Virus record (IMG/VR): IMGVR_UViG_3300022751_000031
Span: 1-36,935 of that record
Direction: 5' to 3' (one strand)
DNA length: 36,935 bases
DNA from: a virus
Below, piece after piece: positions 29,119-36,935 of the stretch. A program made the position numbers and the translations under genes. The stretch's first letter is position 1; every line of letters starts with the position of its first letter. The notes beneath the pieces are model-generated. The model made no database searches. It was not told where the DNA came from and saw only the letters and a list, made by a program, of their open reading frames with translations.

Positions 29119-31865
29119 TGGCTATCATCGTAAAGCACGCCAAGACCAATAATATCCCTGCATGGACCCAAGCGGATTTAGACATTCAGATTGCTGCTGG
29201 TAACTTTCCCCCCGGCACAACACTAGCTGATATTACCCTTTCAACGGATTGGAATACTAACCACCAGATTACGGGATTGGGTGCTTTAGCTGAACTGAAT
29301 ACGGTTTCAGTCGATGGTGTGACTATCATTGGTAATGGTGTCAATATTCCTTTGTCTTCGGTGGGTGATGGGGATGGCAACGTAAAAGGCCCGGCAAGTT
29401 CAACTGATAACGCTATTACTCGCTTCGATGGTACAAGCGGTAAGATCATCCAGAATAGTAATGCTTCCTTAACGGATGGCGGGATGCTTATTCTTGCGCC
29501 TCAATCTGGCGTTGGTTATACCCAAGGTGGCTTATTTTATGATTCAGATAATGAATCGCTGACATTCTTTAATAACGATGCTGATATTTCCTTACAAATT
29601 GGCCAAGAGGAATGGATCCGTGTTGTTAATAACTCTGGCACTACGATTGCCAATGGTCGTCCAGTATATTCAACAGGGGCGTCTGCTGGTATGCCAACGG
29701 TTGCCCTAGCCAATGCCAACGCCTTAGCAACTGCCCAAGTTATCGGTATCACAACAGAATCAATTGCCAACGGTGCGGTGGGGTTCGCCACGACATATGG
29801 GACAGTTCGTGGTGTAGACACATCGGCGTTTGCCTCGGGTGCTAACTTATTCTTAGCGACTACTGCGGGGACATTCACGACAACAGCCCCAGCGTCTCCT
29901 AATCAGCGTGTTCGTGTCGGTATTGTGGGTGTTTCCAACGCAACCACGGGGACCATTATTATGGCTTCCCCTACCAACACTTTAGGATTTGGTGCGGCTA
30001 ATCAGTTGCTGGCTATGAATACGGCAGGAACGGCTAACGAATATAAAACGGTAAGCTCTACCACTTCGATTACAGCGGTACAGGCTGCGGGTGCTTTATC
30101 ATTCCAGCGTGCTGCGCTTACGGGTGATATTACCTCCCCTGTGAACAGTAACGCTACAACTCTAGCCACAGTAAACGCTAATGTGGGTTCCTTTGGTTCA
30201 GCCTCGTCTGTTATGACCCAAACAGTAAATGCTAAAGGCTTAACGACAGCGGCTGCATCTGTGGCAATCCAGATTGCAGAGAGCCAAGTCACTAATCTGG
30301 TTTCAGACCTTGCCGCTAAACAGGGCACAATAACCTTGACAACAACAGGGACAAGCGGTGCTGCTACTCTGATAGGTAACACTCTTAACATTCCTAACTA
30401 TGCCTCGGGCGGTGGGACAGTTACTAACGTCTCTGGTACGACTAACCGCATCGTGGTCACGAACCCTACAACAACCCCTGTCATTGATATTGGGACCGAT
30501 GTTGTCACTCTGACAGGTACTCAGACGTTAACAAATAAAGACCTGACTACTGGAAATACCTTTCCAACATTCAACCAGAACACAACAGGTTCTGCGGCTA
30601 CACTGACCACAACAAGAAGCATATCGGCAACTGGTGATGCAACATGGTCTGTTAACTTTAACGGGTCTACTAATGCCACATCTGGACTAACATTGGCAAC
30701 GGTTAATGCAAATATTGGGACGTTTAACAATGTTACTGTGAACGCCAAGGGCCTCGTAACTGCAGCGTCTAATGTCGCTTACCTTACGGGGAATCAGACA
30801 ATCACTATATCCGGTGAGGCTTCTGGGTCCGGGTCAACAGCTATATCATTAACGCTTAACAATGCCTCTGTTATTGGCAAGCTTCTAACGGGGTTTACGT
30901 CTGGTGCTGGATCTATATCGGCCACGGACAGCATTTTAACAGCAATCCAAAAGCTAAACGGCAATGATGCCCTTAAGCAGACACTTGTTACGTTAACGAC
31001 AACAGGAACGGGTGCGGCTACCTTTAACCAAGGGACGGGTGCTTTAAACATTCCAACTCCTGTTTCATCATTTTCCCCTCCTGTTCGCCAGACGGTTTTA
31101 CAAGGACCTGTTACTACAGCAGGATTACCAGACTTCCTCCCAGCTACATCTGCCAGTCTTTCTATCACCAGCCAGAACGTAAGTACAGGCTTGAACGCCC
31201 TTATCATTACAGCGGCTACTGGGACAACGAATAACACAGGAATGACTACAACCAACCTAACTTGGACAGGTCTTACAGCATCGACAACCAACTTCCTATA
31301 TGTTGACATTGACACGGCAGGGGTCATTACGACCGGATCAACAACCGTCCTTCCTATCTATCAATGGGGTGGGACTCCAGCGGTAACGGCTAATCAATTT
31401 ACATTCAATATTCAGCAGATGGCCTCATTTGTTGGTAACGGAACTGTAGCTAATCAGGCTGGAAGGGTCTTTGTTGGTGAAGCTGTAACTAACGCCACAA
31501 CAGTTACCAATGCCTTTGGTTATGCTTATATGGGTCGTTATCAGGGTGCTTATATCGCAACGCTTCCCGCTGTGGCTGTTAATACAATTGCTCAACATAA
31601 CATCGGAACATACCCCCGTTACTCAGCATTTGAGGCAGAGTGTACAGCAGCTACTGATGGGGATTTCCTATTAGGCGAAAAATTAAATTTAATTCCTTAT
31701 AAAAACAGTTTCGCGGGACAGGGTGAGTTTAACCCCGTAACTCGTAATCAGGTTAGAACCAGAGCGGGTGATCTTGGCTGGACCGGATGCACAGTTGGCG
31801 GGGGCACTACGCCCCTAACGCTTGCGTCTTGGAAACGACGACATGTTGCGGAACGTGGCTGGTAG
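29118..31865 (+). CDS. Large repetitive tail fibre / head-fibre-like protein
   Basis: A 915-aa protein rich in Thr, Ala, Asn and Gly with repeating beta units: ATVNANVGSFGS and VTVNAKGLVTAASNVA occur twice or more (about residues 350-380 and 530-560), with TLTTTGTSGAATL and TLTTTGTGAATF as another repeat. These are typical of trimeric fibre shafts. GPASSTDNAITRFDGTSGK near residue 90 is a common fibre element. The C-terminal 230 residues are non-repetitive and may be the tip. It is unusual that it sits between portal and scaffold rather than in the tail block. It may be a second receptor-binding fibre. Confidence 0.8.
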   Translation: MAIIVKHAKTNNIPAWTQADLDIQIAAGNFPPGTTLADITLSTDWNTNHQITGLGALAELNTVSVDGVTIIGNGVNIPLSSVGDGDGNVKGPASSTDNAITRFDGTSGKIIQNSNASLTDGGMLILAPQSGVGYTQGGLFYDSDNESLTFFNNDADISLQIGQEEWIRVVNNSGTTIANGRPVYSTGASAGMPTVALANANALATAQVIGITTESIANGAVGFATTYGTVRGVDTSAFASGANLFLATTAGTFTTTAPASPNQRVRVGIVGVSNATTGTIIMASPTNTLGFGAANQLLAMNTAGTANEYKTVSSTTSITAVQAAGALSFQRAALTGDITSPVNSNATTLATVNANVGSFGSASSVMTQTVNAKGLTTAAASVAIQIAESQVTNLVSDLAAKQGTITLTTTGTSGAATLIGNTLNIPNYASGGGTVTNVSGTTNRIVVTNPTTTPVIDIGTDVVTLTGTQTLTNKDLTTGNTFPTFNQNTTGSAATLTTTRSISATGDATWSVNFNGSTNATSGLTLATVNANIGTFNNVTVNAKGLVTAASNVAYLTGNQTITISGEASGSGSTAISLTLNNASVIGKLLTGFTSGAGSISATDSILTAIQKLNGNDALKQTLVTLTTTGTGAATFNQGTGALNIPTPVSSFSPPVRQTVLQGPVTTAGLPDFLPATSASLSITSQNVSTGLNALIITAATGTTNNTGMTTTNLTWTGLTASTTNFLYVDIDTAGVITTGSTTVLPIYQWGGTPAVTANQFTFNIQQMASFVGNGTVANQAGRVFVGEAVTNATTVTNAFGYAYMGRYQGAYIATLPAVAVNTIAQHNIGTYPRYSAFEAECTAATDGDFLLGEKLNLIPYKNSFAGQGEFNPVTRNQVRTRAGDLGWTGCTVGGGTTPLTLASWKRRHVAERGW

Positions 31866-31943
31866 AGTTTCATTGTAATGATGAAAGCAGGGATTCAATT
31901 ACGTTTCCTTGTACTGCCATAATCATATTCAAAGGAATAAATA

Positions 31944-32648
31944 ATGACATACGTAAAAGCAACACGACCATTAAGCGTACATTTTGTATTAATTTATACC
32001 GCTACAGTGTTAAACAATACGCAGCTATATAATTACGACACAACTTACGCTGACACAATCACCAACCAAACCATGTATGACGATAACTCATGGTGGTATG
32101 ACGACCTATTGCTGAAACCTACATGGGCGCAGATTCTGGATAGATGGCCAGCGACAGTACTTTATTTCCAATACTACCCATTTCCCCAGACAAGCATTGA
32201 TAATATTGAAAGCTACCTTATTAACGATATTCCAGTATTGTTTAATGCGAAACAGGATAAGGTTAATAAGTCATTTAATAACAATCCAGGGCGTACCATC
32301 ACTACTGGAACTGGCGCTACAGGTTTCCGACCATCCACCACCCGTGATGCAGAGGCACATTACAGTGTATCTATCGCCACATCGGTTAGCTTGGCTGGTA
32401 ACTCATCAGGTTATCTTGTGTTGGAAATTGCGCCTACTAACTCTGCAACAGCTGGCGATTGGGTTGAGATTGCCCGTGTATCCAGCGGTCAGTCTGGTTC
32501 ATTGGTTGTTGGATTGGCTCTGAATCAGACGGGTGGAGGACAGATTGCGGGGATTATTCCTGCTGGTTACTACGCTAAAATCCGATCTGTTAACGTGGCA
32601 GGGACACCAACCTACACACTAAACGGTCAGCAGGAAGTATTATTGTAA
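31944..32648 (+). CDS. Fibre-tip / receptor-binding-like protein
   Basis: A 234-aa protein. The N-terminal 110 residues are aromatic-rich (YDDNSWWYDDLLLKPTWAQI) and unknown. The C-terminal 120 match a common phage fibre-end domain: RTITTGTGATGFRPSTTRDA, HYSVSIATSVSL, YLVLEIAPTN, IIPAGYYAKIRSVN, then QQEVLL at the very end. It follows AAAGGA by 7 bp. It probably works with the large fibre encoded just before it. A terminator-like hairpin follows. Confidence 0.72.
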   Translation: MTYVKATRPLSVHFVLIYTATVLNNTQLYNYDTTYADTITNQTMYDDNSWWYDDLLLKPTWAQILDRWPATVLYFQYYPFPQTSIDNIESYLINDIPVLFNAKQDKVNKSFNNNPGRTITTGTGATGFRPSTTRDAEAHYSVSIATSVSLAGNSSGYLVLEIAPTNSATAGDWVEIARVSSGQSGSLVVGLALNQTGGGQIAGIIPAGYYAKIRSVNVAGTPTYTLNGQQEVLL

Positions 32649-32675
32649 TATTGCCTGTAATCTGTTAATTTACAT

Positions 32676-32704
32676 GGAGGGCTGGGAACGGCCTTCCTAT
32701 TTTG
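32676..32704 (+). terminator. Rho-independent terminator
   Basis: GGAGGGCT (32676-32683) pairs with GGCCTTCC (32690-32697) over 8 bp with a 6-nt loop, followed by TATTTT. It lies 28 bp after the fibre-tip gene and just before the ribosome site of the next small gene. It may act as a partial stop that sets fibre output. Confidence 0.65.
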
Positions 32705-32713
32705 GAGGAAGTG

Positions 32714-32878
32714 ATGGACTTTGTTGAGAAAGAAGAGAAGTATGACAGCTTGTGGAACCGTCAAACGGACCCAGATAGCTTGAAAAACCGCCTTTATAAC
32801 GTAGAAACTACTGTATTTTACTTGGCAGAAGGCTTTCACAATCACGAGAAGCGGATCACAAAACTTGAGAAACAGTGA
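32714..32878 (+). CDS. Small charged coiled-coil protein
   Basis: A 54-aa protein (starts MDFVEKEEKYDSLWNRQTD) with strong GGAGGA ribosome site 5 bp upstream. It is predicted helical and ends with HEKRITKLEKQ. No family is recognised. It overlaps the next gene by 14 bp. Confidence 0.62.
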   Translation: MDFVEKEEKYDSLWNRQTDPDSLKNRLYNVETTVFYLAEGFHNHEKRITKLEKQ

Positions 32879-33029
32879 ACACATCTGGTTAGCCGCTACG
32901 TTTATAGTCTTTGCCATTAAGCTTTTGGACTATCTAATCCCATATCTATACAACCGACACAAAGCCATTGAACGTCTAAAAGACGATAATGTAGTCCTTG
33001 CAGCGATGATTAAGGATAGAAATGTTTAG
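32865..33029 (+). CDS. Small single-span membrane protein with TTG start
   Basis: A 54-aa frame with TTG start at 32865. Residues 7-27 are hydrophobic (IWLAATFIVFAIKLLDYLI), followed by a basic helix (YNRHKAIERLKDDN). It bridges the gap between its neighbours: 14 bp overlap before, 8 bp overlap after. There is no better start in frame. Function is unknown. Confidence 0.5.
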   Translation: MRNSEHIWLAATFIVFAIKLLDYLIPYLYNRHKAIERLKDDNVVLAAMIKDRNV

Positions 33030-33423
33030 CGGCTTTCAGCATTCAGGTTATCAGAACAACGCTTATCAGATTATTAAGTCTGGATATGTAGCACCTGTTG
33101 AGATTGGTGGGGGTGGTAAAGCATCTCACGCAGGGGAATACGAGCAAGCCAAGAATAACTGGAAGATCGATGAATATAATCGAATCCAAAAAGAAAAACG
33201 TGAGGCAGAGCGGGTTCTGGCTTTAAAAGAGCTTGAGATTGAGGCTTTAGAAATCAAACGTGAAGAGGCCCTAGCTGACCAAAATCTGCAAATTGAATTA
33301 ATGGCCCTATTCATTGAGGCAAAACGCCTTGAAGATGAGCGGTTAAAACTGGAAGCTTTAGTTAAATGGTGGATGAGAGAAGAGGAAGAAGTGATGATTC
33401 TTCTCCTATCCTTGCCGTTTTAA
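33022..33423 (+). CDS. Hypothetical coiled-coil protein with FSGFQ...NAYQ start
   Basis: A 133-aa protein beginning MFSGFQHSGYQNNAYQ, a repeat-like Gln/Phe motif (F-x-x-x-x-Q-x-x-A/G-F/Y-Q) seen at the start of several small phage head-region proteins. Residues 50-120 are a long charged coiled coil (KREAERVLALKELEIEALEI). It overlaps the upstream gene by 8 bp. It may be a minor head or scaffold-associated protein. Confidence 0.65.
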   Translation: MFSGFQHSGYQNNAYQIIKSGYVAPVEIGGGGKASHAGEYEQAKNNWKIDEYNRIQKEKREAERVLALKELEIEALEIKREEALADQNLQIELMALFIEAKRLEDERLKLEALVKWWMREEEEVMILLLSLPF

Positions 33424-33428
33424 TACAG

Positions 33429-33457
33429 TTGACAACATTCTGATAAGAAGATATTCT
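33429..33457 (+). promoter_or_regulatory. Promoter before the scaffold gene
   Basis: TTGACA (33429-33434) and TATTCT (33452-33457) with a 17-bp spacer; the -35 is a perfect consensus. The -10 falls within the second copy of the 16-bp repeat. A transcript starting near 33464 would begin with a small AAGAA/TTCTT hairpin (33466-33479). Confidence 0.6.
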
Positions 33458-33458
33458 A
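33443..33458 (+). repeat. Late-region 16-bp element, copy 2
   Basis: ATAAGAAGATATTCTA, identical to 26730-26745. Here it overlaps the -10 box of the promoter before scaffold and coat genes. Confidence 0.65.
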
Positions 33459-33500
33459 TAAGTGCAAGAACAAATTCTTTACCTTGGAGGGTTGGAAAAA

Positions 33501-34304
33501 ATGCAAGAAACCGTTGAGTCTGGCGCACCTGTCGCTGTTGAAACTAACGTAGAGTTACCTGCCGAAGATAATGGCATTGTAGGGGAAAGTACTACTCACC
33601 CGCAAGAACCAGAACCGGAAGCAAAAACGGAACCTGAAAAGGAACCGGACAGCAGTGAAGAAAAGGCTAAAAAGCCAGGTGGCTGGAAGCGTAAACTGGA
33701 TCGTCAAGCGGCTTACATTCAAGAACTAGAATCTAAGCTTAATGGAGCGAACCAACCGCAGCAAGCTAAAGCCGGTAATGAGCCTCCAAAAGAATCTGAT
33801 TATGATAATGTTATGGATTGGATTACTGCACAAGCTGAGTACGTAGCGGATAAGAAATTGTCTGACTACCAACAAAAGCAAATGCAGGAACAGGAAGTCC
33901 AGCAACTTCAAAAAATGATTGCATCTCACGAAGAGCGGGAAGCCGCTTACGAACAGGAAGTTCCTGACTATGAGGAGAAGATTAGCGTCATCCGTGATAG
34001 CGGTCTACTAACCCCTGATATTCAGAAAGCTGTTTTATCCTCGGATATGAGTGAGAAGATTGCCTATCATTTAGGAAACTACCCTAGCGACTTGCTCGTT
34101 ATGCAGAATCTTAAGGGACAGGCATTGAAACAGGCAATTGCTACCATTGAAGACTTTATTGAAAATCAGCCTAAAACTGCAGTCAAACAAACAAGAGCCG
34201 CTGCGCCTATTTCTCCTGTGACTTCTAAAGCTGGAGCCTCCACAAAAGCCCCTACTGAGATGACACAACAAGAGATTGAAGCTTGGCGGTATGGCCGCAA
34301 ATAA
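33501..34304 (+). CDS. Scaffolding protein
   Basis: A 267-aa protein. The start at 33501 is preferred over a GTG at 33462: it has a GGAGG site 10 bp upstream, and the earlier GTG would be at the very start of the transcript. The N-terminal 60 residues are acidic and Pro-rich (PEPEAKTEPEKEPDSSEE), the middle is a Gln-rich coiled coil (DYQQKQMQEQEVQQLQKMIA), and the last residues are a small basic helix (QQEIEAWRYGRK). This is the usual layout of P22 gp8-type scaffolds, whose C-terminus binds coat. It directly precedes the coat gene. Confidence 0.85.
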   Translation: MQETVESGAPVAVETNVELPAEDNGIVGESTTHPQEPEPEAKTEPEKEPDSSEEKAKKPGGWKRKLDRQAAYIQELESKLNGANQPQQAKAGNEPPKESDYDNVMDWITAQAEYVADKKLSDYQQKQMQEQEVQQLQKMIASHEEREAAYEQEVPDYEEKISVIRDSGLLTPDIQKAVLSSDMSEKIAYHLGNYPSDLLVMQNLKGQALKQAIATIEDFIENQPKTAVKQTRAAAPISPVTSKAGASTKAPTEMTQQEIEAWRYGRK

Positions 34305-34323
34305 GCTGAAAAGCCTTTTGCGG
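34295..34323 (+). terminator. Hairpin at the scaffold-coat junction
   Basis: CCGCAAA (34295-34301) pairs with TTTGCGG (34317-34323), 7 bp with a 15-nt loop that includes the scaffold stop codon. The downstream TGTATTTC is only weakly T-rich. It may be a leaky terminator or an RNA processing site that helps set the scaffold to coat ratio. Confidence 0.4.
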
Positions 34324-34354
34324 TGTATTTCAACCGTAATAAGGAGTCTGCCAC

Positions 34355-35578
34355 ATGGCAAACAACATTCTAGTAAATGGTATTGTAGAAAAACTGGCGT
34401 TGCCAATTCTACGTAACAAGCTTCCGATGGTTATGGAAGCTAACAAAGACTATCAAGAAGACATTAGTTCCGAAAACGCTCGCGCTGGCGGTACTATTTT
34501 TGTTAAACGTCCACCTCGTTACATTGGCCGTGATGGCGAATTGATGAAAGTGGAAAGCACCATTGAAACTGCAGTTCCTATGACCTTGCAGCTTTCCGGT
34601 GTTGATGTTTCCTTCTCTCAAAAAGACCTGCAATTGTCTATGGATGACGTTAAGCGCGGTGGTTTAGACCACGTTCTTGAGCCAGCTATGACTACTATTG
34701 CTGCAAAGATCGAAGCTGCTGGTACTAACTTGTACAAAACAGTTGCAACATCTGTCGGTACTCCAGGTACACCACCAACCACCACAACTCCAGTATCTCT
34801 AGCCAATGCGTATATTGATAGCTTGGGCGGTTCTATGGGTAGCGAACGTATCGCTGTTCTGGATTCTTTCGCCAACGCTTCTATGGCCGATAGCTTGAAA
34901 CTGGTCTTTAACCCATCTGCTGAAATTTCCAAAGCTTACATGCGTGGACGTTTGGGTACAGGTTATGGATTTGATTTCTATAGCGACCCTGCTATTCAAT
35001 CGCACACTGCTGGTACATACGGTGGTACTCCTGTTGTTAACGGTGCTGGTCAAACTGGATCATCTCTGGTAACAAACGGCTGGACCGTTACAACAACTAC
35101 ACTGAATGTCGGTGATACTTTCACAATTGCTGGTGTTAACTCTGTTAACCCTCAAACTCGTGTAAGCACTGGTAAACTGCAGTTCTTTGTTGTAACCCAA
35201 AAGACTGTAACAGACGGTTCCGGTAACTCCACAATCGCTATTAGCCCTGCCATCACCCCATCTGGCCAGTTCCAGAACGTGGATGCTGCTCCTGCGGCTG
35301 GTGCGGCTATTACCGTTACTTCCGGTGCTTCCGGTCAGGTATCTCGTCAATCGTTACTGTATGATAAAAACGCTTTCACCTTTGCGTGTGTGCCTCAAGC
35401 ACTACCAAATGCGAGCGGTGTTAACTATGCAGGTCGCGCTTCTGACAAGATGTCCGGTCTAAGTATCTCTCTTGTTCAGCAATACGATATTAAAACTAAC
35501 CAGATGTTGACACGTTTCGACGTTCTATATGCATGGTTGGCTACATATCCTGAACTTGCTGTTCGTCTACAAGGTTAA
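34355..35578 (+). CDS. Major capsid protein, P22 coat (gp5)-like
   Basis: A 407-aa protein, near the length of P22 coat (430 aa). It shows the P22-coat family start (MANNILVNGIVEKLALPILR, then ANKDYQEDISSENARAGGT), followed by VKRPPRYIGRDGE and the E-loop-like region. A beta-rich part at about 225-335 (TNGWTVTTTTLNVGDTFTIA, then SGQFQNVDAAPA) fits the inserted I-domain. It follows AAGGAG by 10 bp. It is expected to fold with GroEL and the phage GroES. It forms the HK97-fold shell. Confidence 0.93.
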   Translation: MANNILVNGIVEKLALPILRNKLPMVMEANKDYQEDISSENARAGGTIFVKRPPRYIGRDGELMKVESTIETAVPMTLQLSGVDVSFSQKDLQLSMDDVKRGGLDHVLEPAMTTIAAKIEAAGTNLYKTVATSVGTPGTPPTTTTPVSLANAYIDSLGGSMGSERIAVLDSFANASMADSLKLVFNPSAEISKAYMRGRLGTGYGFDFYSDPAIQSHTAGTYGGTPVVNGAGQTGSSLVTNGWTVTTTTLNVGDTFTIAGVNSVNPQTRVSTGKLQFFVVTQKTVTDGSGNSTIAISPAITPSGQFQNVDAAPAAGAAITVTSGASGQVSRQSLLYDKNAFTFACVPQALPNASGVNYAGRASDKMSGLSISLVQQYDIKTNQMLTRFDVLYAWLATYPELAVRLQG

Positions 35579-35592
35579 GAAAGGACTTCACT

Positions 35593-35979
35593 ATGCCTAA
35601 CCAATTATCAAACACTGTCGGTCTGCTTATCAATAGCGCTAATCCTTTGCCGGATGGTACTGTTGAATCGACCACTTCGATCTCCTCTTTGGCTGCTGCT
35701 GGTACAACTCAGGCAACTGCCGCTGCGGTAACAACCGAAGTAACCACAATCACTAACAACACTGCAGCTAACGGTGTAGCGCTTCCTGTTCCTACCAAGG
35801 GCCAGATGTTCTACATTATCCCCGCATTGGTTACTAATGCCCCACTGGTATATCCTCCAGTTGGCGGTTCTATTAACTTTGGGGCTGCTAACGCAGGTCT
35901 GGCGGTTCCGGCTCGTAAGTTGACTACATTCATCGCTCTTGATGATGTCGGTAACTACGCTGCTAACGTCAGCGCTTAA
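35593..35979 (+). CDS. Head-associated protein, possible decoration protein
   Basis: A 128-aa protein, Ala/Thr/Asn-rich and beta-like (GLLINSANPLPDGTVESTTS, then FYIIPALVTNAPLVYPPVGG). It starts after AAAGGA, 14 bp behind the coat gene, and is followed by a strong terminator. The position and composition suit a small capsid decoration or head-completion protein. No family is certain. Confidence 0.68.
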   Translation: MPNQLSNTVGLLINSANPLPDGTVESTTSISSLAAAGTTQATAAAVTTEVTTITNNTAANGVALPVPTKGQMFYIIPALVTNAPLVYPPVGGSINFGAANAGLAVPARKLTTFIALDDVGNYAANVSA

Positions 35980-35985
35980 AACTGG

Positions 35986-36013
35986 GGCGGGGTGAAAGCC
36001 TCGCCTTTTCTTT
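35986..36013 (+). terminator. Rho-independent terminator
   Basis: GGCGGGG (35986-35992) pairs with CCTCGCC (35999-36005), 7 bp with one G-U, loop TGAAAG, followed by TTTTCTTT. It lies right after the decoration-like gene. As the tail genes follow without a clear new promoter, read-through at this site would set the head to tail protein ratio. Confidence 0.8.
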
Positions 36014-36026
36014 AAAGGAGAAAACT

Positions 36027-36347
36027 ATGTCTAAAAAAGAAGAAGTAAAGCAAGAAGAAGTTGTTAACCAACCCGACAACGCTCCAATTGCACCAGAGAT
36101 CAATCAGAACATCGATAGTTCCGTATTGGCTCACCAATGGCAAAAAGACAGCGCTTCTTTGAATACAAACGAACTTGCTGGCTATGCAAATAGCGGTAAG
36201 AGCATTGTTGACGAAGTAAACGCAGCCAACGATAAAGGCGAAAAAGAAAAAGAGAAGAAAGTTAAAATCTCTGAATCTGAAAAAGAGCGCCGTTCAAAAC
36301 TGGACGTTTCTCACGCTGACTACCTTAATCCAAGTCTGGATCACTAA
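36027..36347 (+). CDS. Hypothetical charged protein before the tail adaptor
   Basis: A 106-aa protein, extremely rich in Lys, Glu, Asn and Asp (KKEEVKQEEVVNQPDN, and later KGEKEKEKKVKISESEKERR). It is predicted mostly disordered or helical. It follows AAAGGAG by about 8 bp and overlaps the gp4-like gene (TAATG). It could be a minor head or portal-associated protein; no family is recognised. Confidence 0.66.
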   Translation: MSKKEEVKQEEVVNQPDNAPIAPEINQNIDSSVLAHQWQKDSASLNTNELAGYANSGKSIVDEVNAANDKGEKEKEKKVKISESEKERRSKLDVSHADYLNPSLDH

Positions 36348-36935
36348 TGGCCGATACAGCGCTCACTATCATCACGGATGCCCTCCTTGATTTAGGGGTG
36401 CTGGCCGATGAAGAAGTCCCTACTGCCTCAATGGCAGCGGGGGCGCTTCGTAAATTAAATAATATGATTGATTCATGGAATATCGAAAGCCTTATGGTTT
36501 ACGGTGCGAATCAATATGTTTTACCATTCATTTCTAATAAAGGCTCTTATACGATTGGCCCGTTAGGGGACTTTAACATCCCTCGACCAGCTTTGATTGA
36601 ATCAGCTTTTATCCGTGATATGATCGCTCCTGCTGAAAATCGATTAGACCAGCAGCTTTATATTTATACAGACCAAGAATGGCAGCAACAGCCTTTTAAG
36701 GGTCAAATTACAACTTATCCTTTTGGTGTATGGTTTGATTATGGATTCCCATATGTTACAGCCTACGTTAATCCCATTCCTAATACTGGCCAGTATTCTC
36801 TTGTTATTTGGACAACGGGATTAATCAATAATCTTGAGCTTGCAGATGTCATTAGTTTAGCGCCAGGATATAAAAGAGCCTTGACTGCTAATTTATGCAT
36901 TGAACTGGCGGCATCTTACCAAGTAGAAATCCCCC
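36347..36935 (+). CDS. P22 gp4-like tail accessory protein, N-terminal part
   Basis: The first 196 codons of a gene cut by the window end. The pattern ALTIITDALLDLGVLADEEV, ALRKLNNMIDSWNIESLMVY, YTIGPLGDFNIPRPALIESA, then LAPGYKRALTANLCIELAAS is typical of podovirus gp4-type head-tail adaptors. The protein joins the portal to the tail hub. Its last 43 codons are at 1-132. One base is left over at the end of the window; if it is the same C as base 1, the frame runs on as EIPQTIATIA. Confidence 0.88.
   Translation, partial: MADTALTIITDALLDLGVLADEEVPTASMAAGALRKLNNMIDSWNIESLMVYGANQYVLPFISNKGSYTIGPLGDFNIPRPALIESAFIRDMIAPAENRLDQQLYIYTDQEWQQQPFKGQITTYPFGVWFDYGFPYVTAYVNPIPNTGQYSLVIWTTGLINNLELADVISLAPGYKRALTANLCIELAASYQVEIP

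Noticed and set aside
30794-31327. Long minus-strand open frame opposite the large fibre gene
   Set aside because: It is an antisense shadow of the Thr/Ala-rich repeats; Val/Ala-rich, with no ribosome site or neighbours on that strand.
1-36935. CRISPR array, insertion sequence, tRNA or integrase/attachment site
   Set aside because: No regular spaced repeats, transposase, cloverleaf or recombinase motifs were seen on either strand.

Overview
The window is almost certainly the whole genome of a P22-like podovirus (short-tailed, headful-packaging type), opened inside a tail-adaptor gene. The last gene (from 36347) and the fragment at the start (1-132) are two halves of one gp4-type tail accessory protein. 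The host was probably a Gram-negative bacterium, because there is a nested Rz/Rz1 spanin pair. An alphaproteobacterium is suggested by a GcrA-like regulator encoded close to a DPPY adenine-type DNA methyltransferase. No integrase, excisionase or clear CI repressor is visible, so a lytic lifestyle is more likely but not proven.

Layout. (1) 36347 through the end to 10697, rightward: tail adaptor gp4, gp10-like stabilization protein, three DNA-ejection proteins (the third with an ADP-ribosyltransferase-like C-terminus), a tail fibre/spike, an SGNH hydrolase, then lysis: membrane proteins/holin, T4-type lysozyme, Rz with embedded Rz1. (2) 18904 down to 10764, leftward: 28 tightly overlapping early genes. 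The promoter-proximal part is a recombination/DNA-modification set (Ref/DUF968-like nuclease, Rad52-type annealing protein, SSB-like protein, NinB, methyltransferase, DUF1064 nuclease, GcrA-like and XRE regulators). The distal part is mostly small unknown proteins. (3) 19108 to 23938, rightward: small early genes, DnaB-type helicase, DUF1376 replication protein, HNH nuclease, then small genes of which two carry in-frame stop codons. (4) 23939-24215: a promoter followed by about 240 nt of structured, apparently non-coding RNA/leader. (5) 24216 to 36347, rightward: small membrane protein, GroES co-chaperonin, small and large terminase, portal, a large fibre, a fibre-tip-like protein, small proteins, scaffold, coat and head proteins.

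Regulation. Four promoters use a TTGCAA -35 box with 16-17 bp spacing, and two of them are divergent at 18936-19032. Three TGAAnA direct repeats at exact 10-bp spacing lie between that pair. The leaders of the first early rightward gene (19108) and of the small gene just upstream of the helicase (20348) share an unusual design. In each, a hairpin displays an apical loop complementary to two tandem downstream copies of one short sequence, the second of which contains the ribosome binding site. This pair of candidate pseudoknot/decoy switches, together with the structured 24-kb leader, is the most promising undescribed biology here. A 16-bp element repeated exactly before portal and scaffold (and degenerately near the terminase block) may mark late promoters.
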